Position numbers and translations under genes: made by a program. Below the pieces are notes generated by a model that saw only the letters and a program-made list of their open reading frames with translations, ran no database searches and was not told where the DNA came from. From assembly GCF_024713945.1 (NCBI RefSeq), contig NC_134680.1:4178001-4242000 (forward strand): a stretch of DNA of 64,000 bases, in the 5' to 3' direction. Origin of the DNA: Dermatophagoides farinae. Its lineage: Eukaryota; Arthropoda; Arachnida; Sarcoptiformes; Pyroglyphidae. Positions 22,801 to 37,300 of this stretch are shown here, piece after piece; positions within the stretch are counted from its first letter, which is position 1, and each line of letters starts with the position of its first letter.

Positions 22801-25468
22801 AATCATGACCGTTTTCAATCAAAAATTGATTAAATTGATTCTCGCTTTTTTTTGTACTGAATTAAAAACTTTTGCCTCCAACAATCATCAATTCAAATTG
22901 TCATGTTGTTATTGTCTCATCATCATCATCATCATCATCAGATCAAGATAAGATTGAGTGTTAATATGTGGAAAGAGAAAAAAATGATTATTTCACGCAT
23001 ATTTGATTCATTAATCAATTATTACCTTTAATTATAATGGTGGCGGTAGTTCGCCATAATAATGATGTTTTGTTGTTATTTGATCAGTTTAGATCGAAAT
23101 CTATCTGATTGCTCGTATCAAATTGTGGCTAATCGAAGTTCAACAACAACAATAACAACAGTGGCACAATATACCAATGAAATGATGAATCAATTTAATT
23201 TCCTATATATCCAAATCGATTAATCCGATTTGAGAATTTGTTTTCTCTTTAAATAATAAAAATTGATCTATGATTTGAAAATTTCGAAACAAATAATCGC
23301 TATTGCCAAGTTATTGGCAATCCATAATCGCACACACACACACACACACACATTGATCATCATCATGTGGCTGACAAGATATTTTCGATTTCATCATCAT
23401 GGTAAAAGATTAAAATTAAACAAAACAAAATCTAATCTGATCAGAGTTGTTTCGTTTTTTTTTCTCAGTAAAACACAAAACCAATGAATGATTTATTCTT
23501 TTTTTTTTGGTGAGAAAATATACAACATATATATGAGAAACGAATGATTCAAATAAGATATTTGTATATGTAGTATGTTTGTGATTTGATGTTGGATCAT
23601 CTTTTTCATCAATTATAATAATCAAATTTATGGTCAGATTATCATCATCATTTATAATTATTTCATCTATGAAAAAAAAGAAATAGCAAGAAAAAATTGA
23701 AAAATTTCATCAACAAAAAAAACAAAAAACGTGACATTCAAATTTTTTCCCACTTATCATTTCACATTCATTAATTCGTATAGATTTTTTGTTTTCATCT
23801 TTGTTGAGTTTTTTTTTTCTTTATTTTGTTTGTTTCCAATCAATCAATCAATCGCAATGGCCTGGTATATTAGATTATTATGTAAATGATTCGCGAATGA
23901 TATTCATCATCATATGATCACATACAATCGATGATGAAATGTTTTTTTTTTCTATTGAGAATCCTTATCTAAAGATATCTTCTACAATCAACAGTCATCA
24001 TCATCATCATCAATGGGTCATCGAATCAAATATGGCCCGAATTTTAAATTTAAATTTTTTTTTTGTTTTCATTCAATTCAATTCAATCATTGATTATTAT
24101 TATTATTATATGTACACAAACAGAATGAAACAAAACAAAAATTCATTAAACATTCAGCCACCATCATCATCATCATCAGTTGTAATATTAGCATTTAAAT
24201 GGACATAGATATATCGAAATAAAAAAAAATCGAAAAACATCACCATTCATTCAATGATTGAATGATGATGACGAAGTAAAAAAAAAATGTTCAAATTTCT
24301 GATTTATACATCGATAATATGGCCAAATGATGATTATGATATAACGGGGGCATTTTTAGGCTTTTTATTTTTTTTCTTATTTCATAGATGATTGTTTTGT
24401 GTATGTGTGTGTATGTGATGGCGTCGATTATGATGATGATGATGATGATTCGATCGGCTGACCTTTTATGATGATGATAATGGCCATGATCATGATGAAG
24501 ATGATCGATGATCGATTTATCATTTGATTCAATTGATAATATAAAAAAAAAATTTTTTTTTTGTTCATTTTTTTTCTTTGTTATTCAAAATGTTTTTGTT
24601 TCAATGTTGGAATCATATCATCAGACAGACATTATAAAGATTCAAATGAATCATGGAATGTCACACATACAAACAACGCAGAATGATGATTTGAATGTTG
24701 TTGATTGATGATGGATGATCGAATAATTTTTGATAGAAAAATTTCCATTCCTTGTTTATGTCATTTGTATATATTTTGCAAAAAACTAAGCAATTTTACC
24801 CGAATCGGATATATAACATTTTTTTTTGACCTTATGATCAAATGATAATCTTTATTTATGATCAATCGATCAAAAAATAAAAAATAACAGACAAACAAAC
24901 AAACAAAAAAACGAATTGATAATATCTCAATCAAAATTGTTGAACTTTGTTTTTTGATCAGGTCAATCATTTGGAATCATTGTCATAATCATCATTATCT
25001 GCTGTAGTGTTTCACATCATATTTTTTCATTAATTTATTTACGTTCATTATCAAATGGCGAAAAAAAAGGAAATGGAAAAATTTCCAAGAATAATGTTGT
25101 CCTCCTACTGTCATCATCATCAACAACACATCTTGATGGTCATCACATTTGAAATGATTTATTATTTTTTTTTTGACCAAATAATGATGTGAAAGTGATG
25201 GCATATTGGTCATTTATGAATCATGACAAATTTGAATTTTTTTTTTTAATACAAACAATTTGTGTTTGAATTTCCAAGTAGGTGATTTTAGCGGTTGATA
25301 TGATAATATAATTATTATTAACTATAAATTATAACTGCAACTTTGTTACAAAATCAACGACAATTTGATTCGTGTATGTTCTCATTGATTTTTTTTTTGA
25401 TTCAATTATTATTATAAATTCGTCGTCTTGATATAAATGATACATTGAATGAACACACTCACCTCTCC

Positions 25469-25496
25469 CACACACACACACACACACACACACACA
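25469..25496. repeat. (CA)14 microsatellite
   Basis: A perfect dinucleotide array in the gene-poor stretch. Confidence 0.95.
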
Positions 25497-26049
25497 ACTG
25501 ATTCACACAGCAAACAATTCGAATTGGAGAACGTGCTGTTATGCTATGATGTAGGCTTTATCATTAGATTTTATCATTATCATCACCGTGTGTAAAGTGT
25601 GGTGTCACGAACAACAACAACAACAAAGTCATCTGGATCATTTTTCATTGTGTACTTTTTGTTGTTGTTGTTGTTGTTTCTCTATTACAATATTTCTGTG
25701 TATGTGAATGAAATTGAAACTGAAAAAGTAGATTTGAAGAATTTCAAATAAACAATGACCATTATCTTTGTGTGTAGTTGATCATCATCATCAAATGCCA
25801 TGGCCATCCTGACCCATCCTTAGTTTTTTTTCTCCATTATCATCATCATCATCGTCATCATCATTAAATAAATAAATTTAACATTTTTTTGCAACATTTT
25901 TTTTTTGACGGCGTCACGCAATGACCGAATAATAGAAATAAATTAGATAATGAAAAAAAAAAAAATCCGAAACTATGTATAATGCTGTGCTATGCTATGT
26001 GTGTGTGTGAGTGAGTGCAACAAGTTTTTGTTTTCACAAGACTTGAAAC

Positions 26050-26050
<1 letters not shown>

Positions 26051-26082
<32 letters not shown>
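26051..26082. repeat. (AAC)n microsatellite
   Basis: A perfect trinucleotide array of about 10 units. Confidence 0.95.
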
Positions 26083-27669
26083 GGAAGAACGTGGGAAAGG
26101 AGAGGGGAAAATCTAAATCAAAATTATGTTGATCAACAACAATCAGAATCCGAACAAATGATGATGATGGTGAATTTGCCACACAAACACACGCGCACAT
26201 AATAATAATAGTCATAATCAAATTTGATGATTTGATTCAACCTGTTGGAAAAAAATTGCCCGACTAATTATTGTTTTAATTTTTTTTTCGTATTTAGATA
26301 GTGAAAATAAAACAAAACAAAACAAAACAAAAAAAACGAATATAACCAATTTTGAATATCAAATTCGGTGATACAATTCAAGATCCATTTCATCAATCGA
26401 TCAATAATGACCTTTTTTTTGAGAGAAAAATTATGAATAAATGTGGTCGGTGTGCTTGTTACAAATATATATATATCGAATACATTTCGATTAACGAAAA
26501 CCATTCTCTTCACACACACACACACACACATACAAATTAAAAGTACAAATGTACACGCGTACTTGGCCTTTTTCTCTTTGTTATTTTTTTGCTATTGTTT
26601 TTCATAATTTAAATCATCATCATTTTTTTCAACATTATATAATGTTGTAATTGTAGTCTACATTTTTTTTTCTTACTTGATCCTCATCATCATCATCATC
26701 GTCATCATCATCATCAGTTGAATAACAAAGTGCCACCACAAATCATCAATGATGATGATGATGATGATGATGGTGATCCAGTTTCACATTTTGGATTTTG
26801 AACAAAAACTAAAAAAAAAATCAAAAGTATTTGTTGATGAAAAAAAAACGTAATTGCAATTTTTGTTGTTGTTGTTGTTGTCGTTGTTTTTATTGTTATT
26901 ATAATGATAATGATGTTTATTGTTGTTGTCGGTTGTTGTTGAAATGATAAATCACATTATTTCAAGAATGTATTAATGATAATGATGATGATGATGATTT
27001 CATTTCGAAAATTGTGATTGTTAATTCATCCATTCAGTCAACAATGAAACTTGAATAGTTAAAATTTAACAGGAATTATAATGATACCAGAATATTGAAA
27101 TGATCAGATCAGATCAGAATGATGTAAAAGATTGTAAACAATCAATGATCAACAAATGATGATGATGTAAAAAAAAAATTTAAATGTAATCATCATTATC
27201 AATTGACCTTTTGAATACTACTATTGATTTTTTGATCTCTGATCAAATAATAATCGATACATAATTGTTTATTTATTTATTTATTTTTTTTTCGAAAGCT
27301 TTTCTGTCTAAATAATCTGATTAACATAATGATGACAACCACGATGATGATGATGATGATGATACAAAGTTACAAAATACAAAATAAATTCAAAGATGAT
27401 ACTTTGTATTTTATAAACGTGAGTTGATTAAAATGATGAAAGAAAATACGTTATCTTTGTTTGTTTTTACACAATCTGTGGTAATAAATAATTGTAGTTG
27501 ACATGTCATTTCAAAACCAAAACAAAACAAAACAAACAATTAAAATTAAATTTAAACTAATATACACTACTTCTAAACAGAGAAAAAATTAATTTTAAAT
27601 TATAATTAATGAAAACGAACAAAACAAGGAATTATGACATAAAATTAGGCAACAAGTATTTTAATTAAT

Positions 27670-30614
27670 TCAAATGGATAGATTCCAAAATTGAAACAAT
27701 TTTTCAATAAAAATATTAACATTTGGATCTTGACTTAATCGTATTATTGTATTGGATGATTTAGCAGTTGTTGTTTGATTGTTATTAGTTGAATCGTTTG
27801 TCGTTGTGGTTGTCGTCAATCCATCATCGATTGTATTATCGATATTTGTTGTTGTTGTTATTGAATGACCATCATCATCGATAATCGATGTCGATTCAAT
27901 AGAAAATGTGGTTGATGAAAAATTATTCATATCCATGCATTCTGAATCAAATGAATCGAAAACAATTTTTTCAATCATTTCAATCATTTCGGGTAATTTT
28001 TGTTTTGCCATTGAAACCAATGATGTAATCATTGAACTATTTTTTAATTTATGATAATCGATAAACAAATCGGTTATGATTCCATAAAGACGATCCAAAC
28101 CAATCATTACATCTTGTCGTCGATTATCCGATGATAAATTATCCACTATTGATTCATCATCACCATCTTGATGATTCAGATTTAAATCAATCAACAATTG
28201 TCGTGCAATATCAGCATCACTTGATTGTAGATCGGCTAATGCTTCCAATAAATCATCACGATGTTTTCGTCGTATCAATTGTCGGATGTTTGGATATAAT
28301 CGAACCAACATTGATCCCAAACTTTTATCGATTAGATCAACATCGATTTCAATTTCAATCGATTGTCGTGTAGCTTCTCTTGTAATGAAATCTTTAAGTA
28401 TCGAAATTGTTGATACATTATCCGACGTCATTGTGATAACACCACGGCCACAATTACAAATCAATATTGATTTAGTCATTGTTGAAATATAATAAAAAAT
28501 TTCGGATTCAACATCGGATAATGTACGGGATAATTTTTCCGGTATTTCCGGTATACATAACCGTAACCATGTATGTGCATCGGCTAAACTAAATTGTCCG
28601 GTTATTGATAAACGATTTGGATGATCAATACTAGTATTGGAATATTGTCTTTTATGCAATGAAAGTGGCTGTATCTGATATGATCGTGCCTGACAGGATT
28701 TTGGTGTTATTCGCGATATAACATAAACGGATATTGTACCATGTTGTCCTTCAACAGGACGTAATCTTATCTCCAATCTACTTGTATTTGTTTGACAACG
28801 AAATGTAACCAATACTTGATCCGGATTAATATTGTAATCACCAAAACCACCAGCACCAATCATTTGATCATCATTAAAACTAATGACAGCTGAATTACGT
28901 TCACAATCGATAAGATCTAATGGTAGATCACAATGTAATACGACAACATCGATTGATACTTCAACCTCCAACATTAGAATATATGATGCATCTGAAAAAT
29001 TTCATTTTTTTAAAAAAAAGAAAGAAAATTATCATCAGGAAAATAATCACTTAGAGCTTTACCATTATGGAGAACAAATGAATCATTGATGGCAAAAAAT
29101 GGTAATACAGATAGATTACCATCATTTGTATTTATTTGTGTTTGATCAACATTATTCGTAGCACTAGCCATCGATGATGCCATAGCCGTATGTTTAGCAT
29201 AATTTTTTCGTTCATTTTCCAATTGTTTCTCCATTCGTTTACATTCATCCTGTAATGATCGTATACGATCAGCATTCTCTTTACTAATCATAAGATAATT
29301 TGGATTCAATTGTTTTAATTGTTTTGTTTGTCCATGCTGTAATAAGCCGAATACCATTCCAGTGAATGTTGAACATAGAAGAAGAAGATCATTACGTTGA
29401 CCAATTATTATTGGTAATAAATTTGTTATCGATTCACTACAATTATATGAATCAATCATTGTTGGTGTAGCAGTCAAATCAACCTGTTGTTCAACATCAC
29501 CATCATGTATTGTTTCATTTAATCGCCAAATCTCGATGGTACCATCGGCACGACCAACATAGAATTCGGGTTGAATTTCCGAAAAACATAGACAAGTTAT
29601 TGGTTGTCGAATACCCTCGACTGGTACTTCCCAATGATGAACAGGTTCTAATTGATCTTTACCTTGAAATTGAAATGTAACTAATGATATTTTACCATCC
29701 ATTGTGCCATAACATAAATTTATATCATTATTATTGGATTTTTTCACCGATGAATTATCACTATTATTGATCATCATTTCAGCTTCAGCATAATCATAAT
29801 CATTGATTAAATCATAATTATCTTTCGCTTTTGTTCGATTCGAGTCATTTGTTTTCATCGAATTTTCCGTTTGACGAGAATCCATATGCTGTTGTGGTAC
29901 TAATCGTATTACTGATGGTATACCACAAACTTCTATTTCAAAATTACATTGTGAATCTTTCAATATACGTAATAGACGATCTTGACATGCTAAAATCGGT
30001 ATAATTCGTCGATTAAAACGTTCTTCCATAAGAACAAAATCATTTATCTGTGCTGGACAAACATAATAATGTCTTGAACGAACAACAGAATTGTATGATG
30101 AATTTGATCCACCCGTACCACCACTGGCAACCAATTCTGTATTAACAAGATAACTATTATAAATATATTGTCCCAATACATGTATCTCATCCGGTTGTCG
30201 ATGCATTTGAAACATTTTAATTGGTTCAGTTAGATTATTCAATTCAAGACCAAAAAATTGTTTGCCTTTTTTATTGAATCCTTTAATCATTGAAGGACCA
30301 CAAACAATAAGTATTTTTGTTGAACCATTTTGTTTAAGACCAGAATAAGCATCGATACAATTAATTTTAGCATTTGGACCCGGTAATGTTTTGAATATAG
30401 TATCAGCTTGATTTTTATCCATATTTATACTGAAATAATGTAATGAACCAGAATGATCACCGATAGCCACTTCGAATAAATGTGGTGAAAGTTTTCGTAT
30501 CAATTTCATTGCATTTCTAGATGTAAGACCAACTTGAATATAATCAAATCGTGTAAACGATGATGATGATGATGATAATGAATTCTGATTTGAATTCATT
30601 GTTGATGTTGGCAT
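27670..30614 (-). CDS. BBS7: BBS7, BBSome subunit, 957 aa
   Basis: Two exons, 29063-30614 and 27670-28991, join at phase 1 (donor GTAAAG, acceptor TTTTTCAG) to give FVLHN-DASYILMLEVEV, matching the remembered human FTLNKDDASYSLILEV. Other shared blocks are RFDYIQVGLTS, IGDHSGSL, FKTLPGPNAKI, GFNKKGKQF, LTEPIK, PILACQDRLLR, YGTMDGKISL, VGRADGTIE, RCQTNTSRLEIRLR, VEGQHGT, PLSLHKRQ, LTGQFSLADAHTW, DNVSTISILKDFI and ERLYGIITDLFID-like LDRLYGIITDLFID. The order is an N-terminal beta-propeller, a coiled coil near residues 430-470, then the platform and helical region. Family knowledge: BBS7 is a core BBSome subunit that moves membrane cargo in cilia. The protein is longer than human BBS7 (715 aa) because of Ser/Asn-rich inserts and a Thr/Asp-rich C-terminus. 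The start at 30614 is chosen near the conserved N-terminus; the frame is open up to 30695. Confidence 0.93.
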
Positions 30615-31334
30615 TATTTTTTTTTTCGAAGCAAATTTATTCAGCCGATCCAAAATCGTGAAACACGTAATAACAAACCAGCGATCATACACCAATGATC
30701 GCGTTACTATGGTTATGTTGGAAAGAATTTTGGTTTTGTTTGTTTTTTTTCGTCATCCGAAATAAATTTACGCATGACCATTTTTTTGAATTAGAAAAAT
30801 ATTTTTTTTTTATTTCTGATCATTATTCTGGACAAAAACGAAAATGGAGAGAGAGAGAGAAAAAAAAATTCGGTGCAATTGCATTGTTTTGTTTACCAAA
30901 TAAAATATATTGCCAAATAAATATGGACAAACAATGATGATGATGATGATCTATTGAAAAATTTTCAATGCAATAAAAATTAAGAATTGCAATCGGGTAG
31001 GATTATATTAGGATCAGAAATTATTATCACTTGTTAAACAGATGAGGGTTACAGAAATATACAAGATCGGAATTTAAAAACAAAATAAAAACACACAAAA
31101 ATTACATATGGTGAGGGATATACAAATTGAATAAAAAAAAGTAAACAGAATTCACTAATTTATTGTTCCAGGATTCCAAAATCAAGATGAGAGCGAATGA
31201 ATCAAAGTGGAATTATTATTGGTATCGTTTATGATTTGTACGTTATATTTTCGTCTATCCATTGTGTGTGTGTGTGTGTGTGGTTTTGTATTTTTTATCA
31301 CTTAAATAAATAGATTTTTTCAAATAAAAAAAAA
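30615..31334. other. Intergenic between BBS7 and HECW (same strand)
   Basis: This stretch holds the BBS7 promoter and leader and the HECW 3' untranslated region. It is AT-rich, with a (TG)n run near 31264-31282. I see no gene in it. Confidence 0.6.
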
Positions 31335-34300
31335 TCATTCAATTCCAAATGTAGATGATTCTTCAACGGCTAATAATAGCTTTTCATAAAGGCTTTCGAA
31401 TGATGTATATGGTGGTAGATCTAACCGGTTGAAACAAGTATGAGCCCTAAAAAGCGGTAGACAAAAAATCTCGTTGAATAAAATTAGCAAACAAAACAAA
31501 AAATGATAATCATACCTAGGTAGACTAGTTGGTTTACCAAGTTTTTCTATACAAAATTTTCGTGGTCCATTACTACCACGCAACGCAGCGAATCCTTCAT
31601 ATGGTATTGATGATGTACCAGTGACAAATTGTAACAATCGTAATCGTTGTTCATTATCGAATCGATGTTCAATGGCAGCCCAAAACCATTGTATAACTGG
31701 ATGACTATCATGATAACCGGAACGATATTCAGTATTTTTACGCCAATCATTTACATCGATTTCGGCTGTACCGGCAATCACTAGTTCTAATTCTCTTGCA
31801 TCAAAAACAGCTGTCAAACGTGGTTCGATAACTTCATTAAATCCTTTCAATAATGATTGACTTTGCTGGGCAACACCGCGTTCAACCCGCCATCGCACCA
31901 TACGTTCAATATATTCTTTTTTATTTCGTTCAGTCACAGATATATTTTTTCCAGTTGGTTTCAATTCCTAATTTTTTGAAGAAAATTAAAGTAGAATAAG
32001 TTCATTTTACACTATAAAGACATTAAAATTACCTTTTCAACTATTTGTCCTGCAATCTCTTCGGTCACTGAAAATGTTAGATCTAATGCATCTTGCATTT
32101 CGGTTATATCATTTTCTTTAAGCCACATTAATGATTGATGAAAACCGGCATCCAAATATTCGAGATCAGATAGATCACATTCAGATTTGAGCAATGATTT
32201 ATAAAATGGCCGTGTGAAAAATGCATCCAATAGGTATTGATGAATAAGTGCTAGGCCCAGCACACGACCAGCAAAACGAAACCATTCCTGATAATCATCT
32301 ACGAATGCTGACATTGGTGAAATTTGTACAGTATATTGATCATTAGCAGAATATTCAAAAAGGCCATAATATGGATTGAATAGTTCACGTGAAAGTAAAA
32401 AGAAAAATTCACGTGATGGACCACCATAATCAAGACCTTCTTCACCAGTGAATGAAATGTATAGTCGTGATTTTTGTAGTTCTTTCTTTGTAGATATGGA
32501 CATTATTTTGTTGAATGCATCTTCCAATAGATGATCGCGACGAACGATCAATTTCAACTTTGATGGTCCCTGTCCATAGCCATTTTTTTCTAATTTTCTA
32601 TAAAAATGTCGTAGTTTTGTTTCAAAATCACGTTTATATGGGCCATGACTACTAGCAATTCGTGTGGTCGGTGCCGTTATTGGTATCAAAGAGAAACCAC
32701 TCAAATTAGTCGAACTGGATGAATTTGTTGTTGTTCGATTATTGTTTGTGGAAGATGATGATGGTGGAACATAAGACATAATTTCATTTTCAAATAATGA
32801 TAATAACATAATAAGATCCAGATCATTAGTGAAACGACGTAGTGCATCAACACCTTCTGTACGTATTGTCTGTATACGATCACGTAATGAACTATTATTT
32901 TTGATACTGGATCTTCGTTCTGAAAGAATGTCCCAGATATTTGGTTGTTGAAGAAAAGCGACTACTTTATCATTATACGATGTAGGTACTGATGCTTCAT
33001 ACGAAGCTAATGATTGTTCGGTTAATTGAGCGGGAATATTGAGTCCAGGTATAAACATAGATGATGATACAGTACCAGAACTTGTTCCATTAGTGGTAAT
33101 AGCAGTGGAATTATTATTGGCCGATAAATGTGGTCGTGGGGGTGGAATCGGCGACATTCCAGCAGCAATCATCATATCAACTTGTGAATGTATACTGGCT
33201 GATGCCGGTGAATTAGTTCCTGGACGATTACCAGTACGTCTACGGATCGGTGCCATCGACACTGAATGTGGATTTATTTCCGGTAGATCAAGTGGTAATC
33301 GTGGATCAATATAAGTAGTCGAACGGGTACTATGATCAATGAAAAACATTTTATTCGAACGATCACGTTTTGATTCCCAACCTATTTTGAAAAATAAGGA
33401 TAAAATTATTCTATAAATATAAAAAAGAATCAAATCTAACCTCGTGGAAGGGGTTTATCCGTATTGGCAAATTTATTAATCAACGAAACTAGATAACGAT
33501 TATGTTGATAACGTTGAAATGATTCAGTGGATGGTGGTGATTTTTGTCCTTCACGACGAATTTTCGTTACCATATGTTTCAATGTTGTCGAACCATTATA
33601 TTGTCCTAATGCATCATCATTTAGATGTAATACGTTAAAAAAATCGGATCGTAATAGAAAACGAAGTGCTGGTACATCAAGAATTCGATTTGCAGTCGAT
33701 GATGATGATGGTGGTGGTGTTGGTGTAGGAGGTAATTCTTGTTGCTGTTGTGTTTGTAGAATATTCGTTGTAGATGTACCACTAGTTGAAGAATCTGATT
33801 GAGTGATTCCTGTTGTTGCTGAAGATGGTGGTAGATTGGATAATTGTTGGTTACACAATTGTTGCGTACCAACAGCTGATGCGGCCTGTCCACCAGTAAA
33901 ATAAGCTTGTGTTAGACTTAAAACACCGGAACCTTGACTACAACTGGCAGTTGAAGGTGAATCGATTAAATCAGAGTCTGATAATTGATAAGCGAATGTT
34001 GGATTAGAAATTGAATATGCATTCGATATGTCTTGTATCATGTCATTACCACATTGAAGATTTAATGTATTTCCGCTGGTATTATTAGTTGTTGTAGCGG
34101 CAACAAGAGCCGTATTTGAAAATCCGATTCCAGTTGTCGTATTCGAAGAAAGACGTTGTTGTTGTAAAGCAGAAGTTAGTGGTTGTTTTAAATAATTTCG
34201 TTGTTGAGATGTTGTTGAATGTCCTCCTCCAGTAGAAGCAGGAAAATCTCCACCAATAGCACCACGATGACGGCTAGAACCAGCACCATTACCACCAATT

Positions 34301-37300
34301 GAACGACGAATCGATTGATAACGACGATCCAATTGTTGCCGATGTATGTGTTCAGCATTTGTAATATAATGCATTGTAATTGCCGATATTGATGACGGAT
34401 CATTTGGAAATTGATGATTTACAATCGAATTATTTGATTGCGGATCAACAATCATTGAACTATATGATTGATCGGAAGTGTTTGCATTCGTTGTCGAAAC
34501 GGAAGGTATAATTGTAGCCAATGATAATGGCTGTTCTAATTCTGTAACAACATTACTTGCCGATGATGATGATGTCGTTGTTGTTGTAGTATTTGTCAAT
34601 GGATGTGATCCTCCTGATGATGATGACGATTGAATCAATTGATTAGTTTGACCAGAATTTCTCTGCTGATTATTTGTGATATTAGGATGATAAATAGGTC
34701 TGATCCATGTGGTTGTACGTTTTTCATGATCAATATAAAATATCCGTCCATGAGCATCACGACGTGCTTCCCAATTTGGTGGTAACGGTTCCTCTGTTTC
34801 CACACGGCTATAACGAAATGTACGTTCAGGTAATGATGGTAACCTAGTAATCGTTGCTGATCGTACATTTGGTAGATGATTTCCTTGACCACCACCACCT
34901 ATATTCATTGATCGTGGTCGTGATGAATTTGTATGATGTGATAAACCTTAATGAATAAAAATGAAAAAATTATTCATCCATTCATAAACAGAAAAATAAT
35001 TTCGAACAATTTTAATATGAAAAACACAATTACTCACCATCAAGGACAACCGTTTGTGATCGTCGATGATGCATTGAATTATTATTATTACGTCTTTGAT
35101 GTTGTTGTTTTGTTTGTTGTTGATGATTACTATTATTATCATTACCAGCAGATGATTGTTTTAAATTTTTTGTCATTATTACGGGATCATTATTTAATGA
35201 TGATGAAGTGGTTGATTGATCTTCAATAGAATTCACATTCTGTTCTATTATCTCTGCTGCTGCTGTTGATGATGATGATATATCACATTGATCTATAGTA
35301 GATAACGATGATACGCCTACACGTTCTAGTCGTCGATGTTGTTGACCAGTTGATGTTGAAGTTGATTGCTGCATTGGATTAATATCCGATTCATCTTCGC
35401 CATCACAATCATCATCAGCTTCTGATTCAATCTCTTCCATATCTGCATCATTATCATCATCATCATCTTGATCGACATCAGCATAAATATCATTATCACT
35501 ATCATCATCGTCATCATTCGATCGTGATATGTTCGAACTTGAGCCATTCTGTTGATTTGATGATTGATTAGGATGATGATGATTTTCTCTAACTGCGGTC
35601 AAATAATTTCGGCTAGCTAAATCATCGGAATAATCTTCACCACAATTTTGCATCATAACTGAAGTATCATCATCATCATCATCAACATCCGCATCAACAT
35701 CAACATCATCATAAGCTTCGGCAATATCATCTAAATTATGATGATAATAATTTGTATTAGACGTATTATTCGTTTGATTTGGATTATGATGATTATTTGG
35801 TGAACGTCGATGTTCTAGTTGTTCCAATTCCATTGCTTCATTTGGACAAATTTCATTTACATATGGCTCTAATTGTCGATCACAGACAGTAATAGTCGTG
35901 GTAGTGGTTTGTGATGATGATGATGATGTTAATGTTGTTGATTGCTGTTTTGCTGAATTGGTGGCAATAACTGTTTGATCATCATTTAATAATTCCGGTA
36001 CCATTGTCGTTGTCGTATCTGATTCAATCACAGATTCTGTTTGTTGTATGGGCGTTGTTTGATTAAGTACCGACTCGAATTGTGTAATTAAATTTGATAG
36101 AGCACTATTACAGCTTAAACTTGTCGATGATGATGAAGATGATAATGATTCGCCATGATTATTATTATTATCACATTCATTTTGAACATTGGCACTATTT
36201 GAATTGTTCATTGAAATATTGTCATCATCATCAGTGACACCATCAACACGATTCAAATAACCAGTTAATCTATCACTATCGATATCACCAACCACATCAC
36301 TAGTAGCTGATTGTTGTCTAAGTAAATTACTTGCATTTCTAATCTCTTCATCCGTTATTTGTCTAGCATAACGTCGATCTGGTTGCCGTTGATGATATGC
36401 TATATGTTTACGATGATTAATTGAACGACCATCTGTTCGTATTGATGATCTTGTTGCATTCTTCTGCTGCTGCGGTTGTTGTTGTTCAGTATTGCCCATG
36501 GATTCGTTATGCATTGATGATGAATTTGATGATGATGATAGAATTGACGTTTGACTTGAATTGACCATCATTGTAATGGCTTGATCACCATCATCATCCC
36601 CATCATCACTCGTTGTTGATTCAAATCGTCTGTTACTATTGTTGTTGTTATTGGTGCTAGAATTGAGAACTAGATTTTCCGGACTAGCCGAATTTGATGA
36701 TGGTGATGGTGAGGATGATGATGAGGATAGAATCGACACACCAAGACAACCAGGAAATCTATTGGAATTATTATCAATAGTACCACCACTACTTAAATCG
36801 TTATCCGGTGTTGTAGTAGCAATATTATTATTATTATTATTGGTAGGTGCTATCGATGTTGATGGATGTTCGAATTCATTTACAATTATATGACCATGTA
36901 TTGTTGATGTAATTCGATTATCACTATCATCATCATCCTCACCATTATCGTTGTTTTGATAAGATGTTGCAATATGATCTTCTGAATAAACATTATCATT
37001 ATTATTATGACTACCATTTTCATCTATTGCAGAAGATATGACACAATCATTTGATGTTCCCAATGAATTATGATTATGAATCATCGATTGTTGATTTATC
37101 CATGTTGTACGTATTGGAGGTGTCGGTGGTGACGATGATGATAAAGATGAGGCACCAGTTCCATGACTATTAGAACGATATTCAGATATTATTTCACATT
37201 CAGGATTTTCATCATTCATTTCCGTCGATGTTTGGCAAATGTTGGGTGATAATTGATGAGGACTGCTACAATTTTCAATGATCGGTGGTGATTGTTCAAT

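Larger units (their letters stand above)
18258..27669. other. 9.4-kb gene-poor stretch
   Basis: I see no supportable coding region. Contents are poly-A/T runs, GAT arrays, CA/TG arrays, TTG/CAA arrays, AATG repeats, a perfect 14-bp hairpin at 19793-19828, and an 18-bp palindrome at 26630-26647 (CAACATTA/TAATGTTG halves). It may hold distal regulatory DNA or unrecognised non-coding RNA. Confidence 0.5.

Noticed and set aside
26630-26647. 18-bp palindrome CAACATTA-TA-TAATGTTG
   Set aside because: Self-complementary and AT-rich without a loop. Such palindromes are expected by chance in this base composition.
33039-33314. 91-aa antisense frame inside HECW, and similar ones at 33527-33802 and 36639-36893
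   Set aside because: They lie wholly inside well-supported HECW exons and have no family resemblance.
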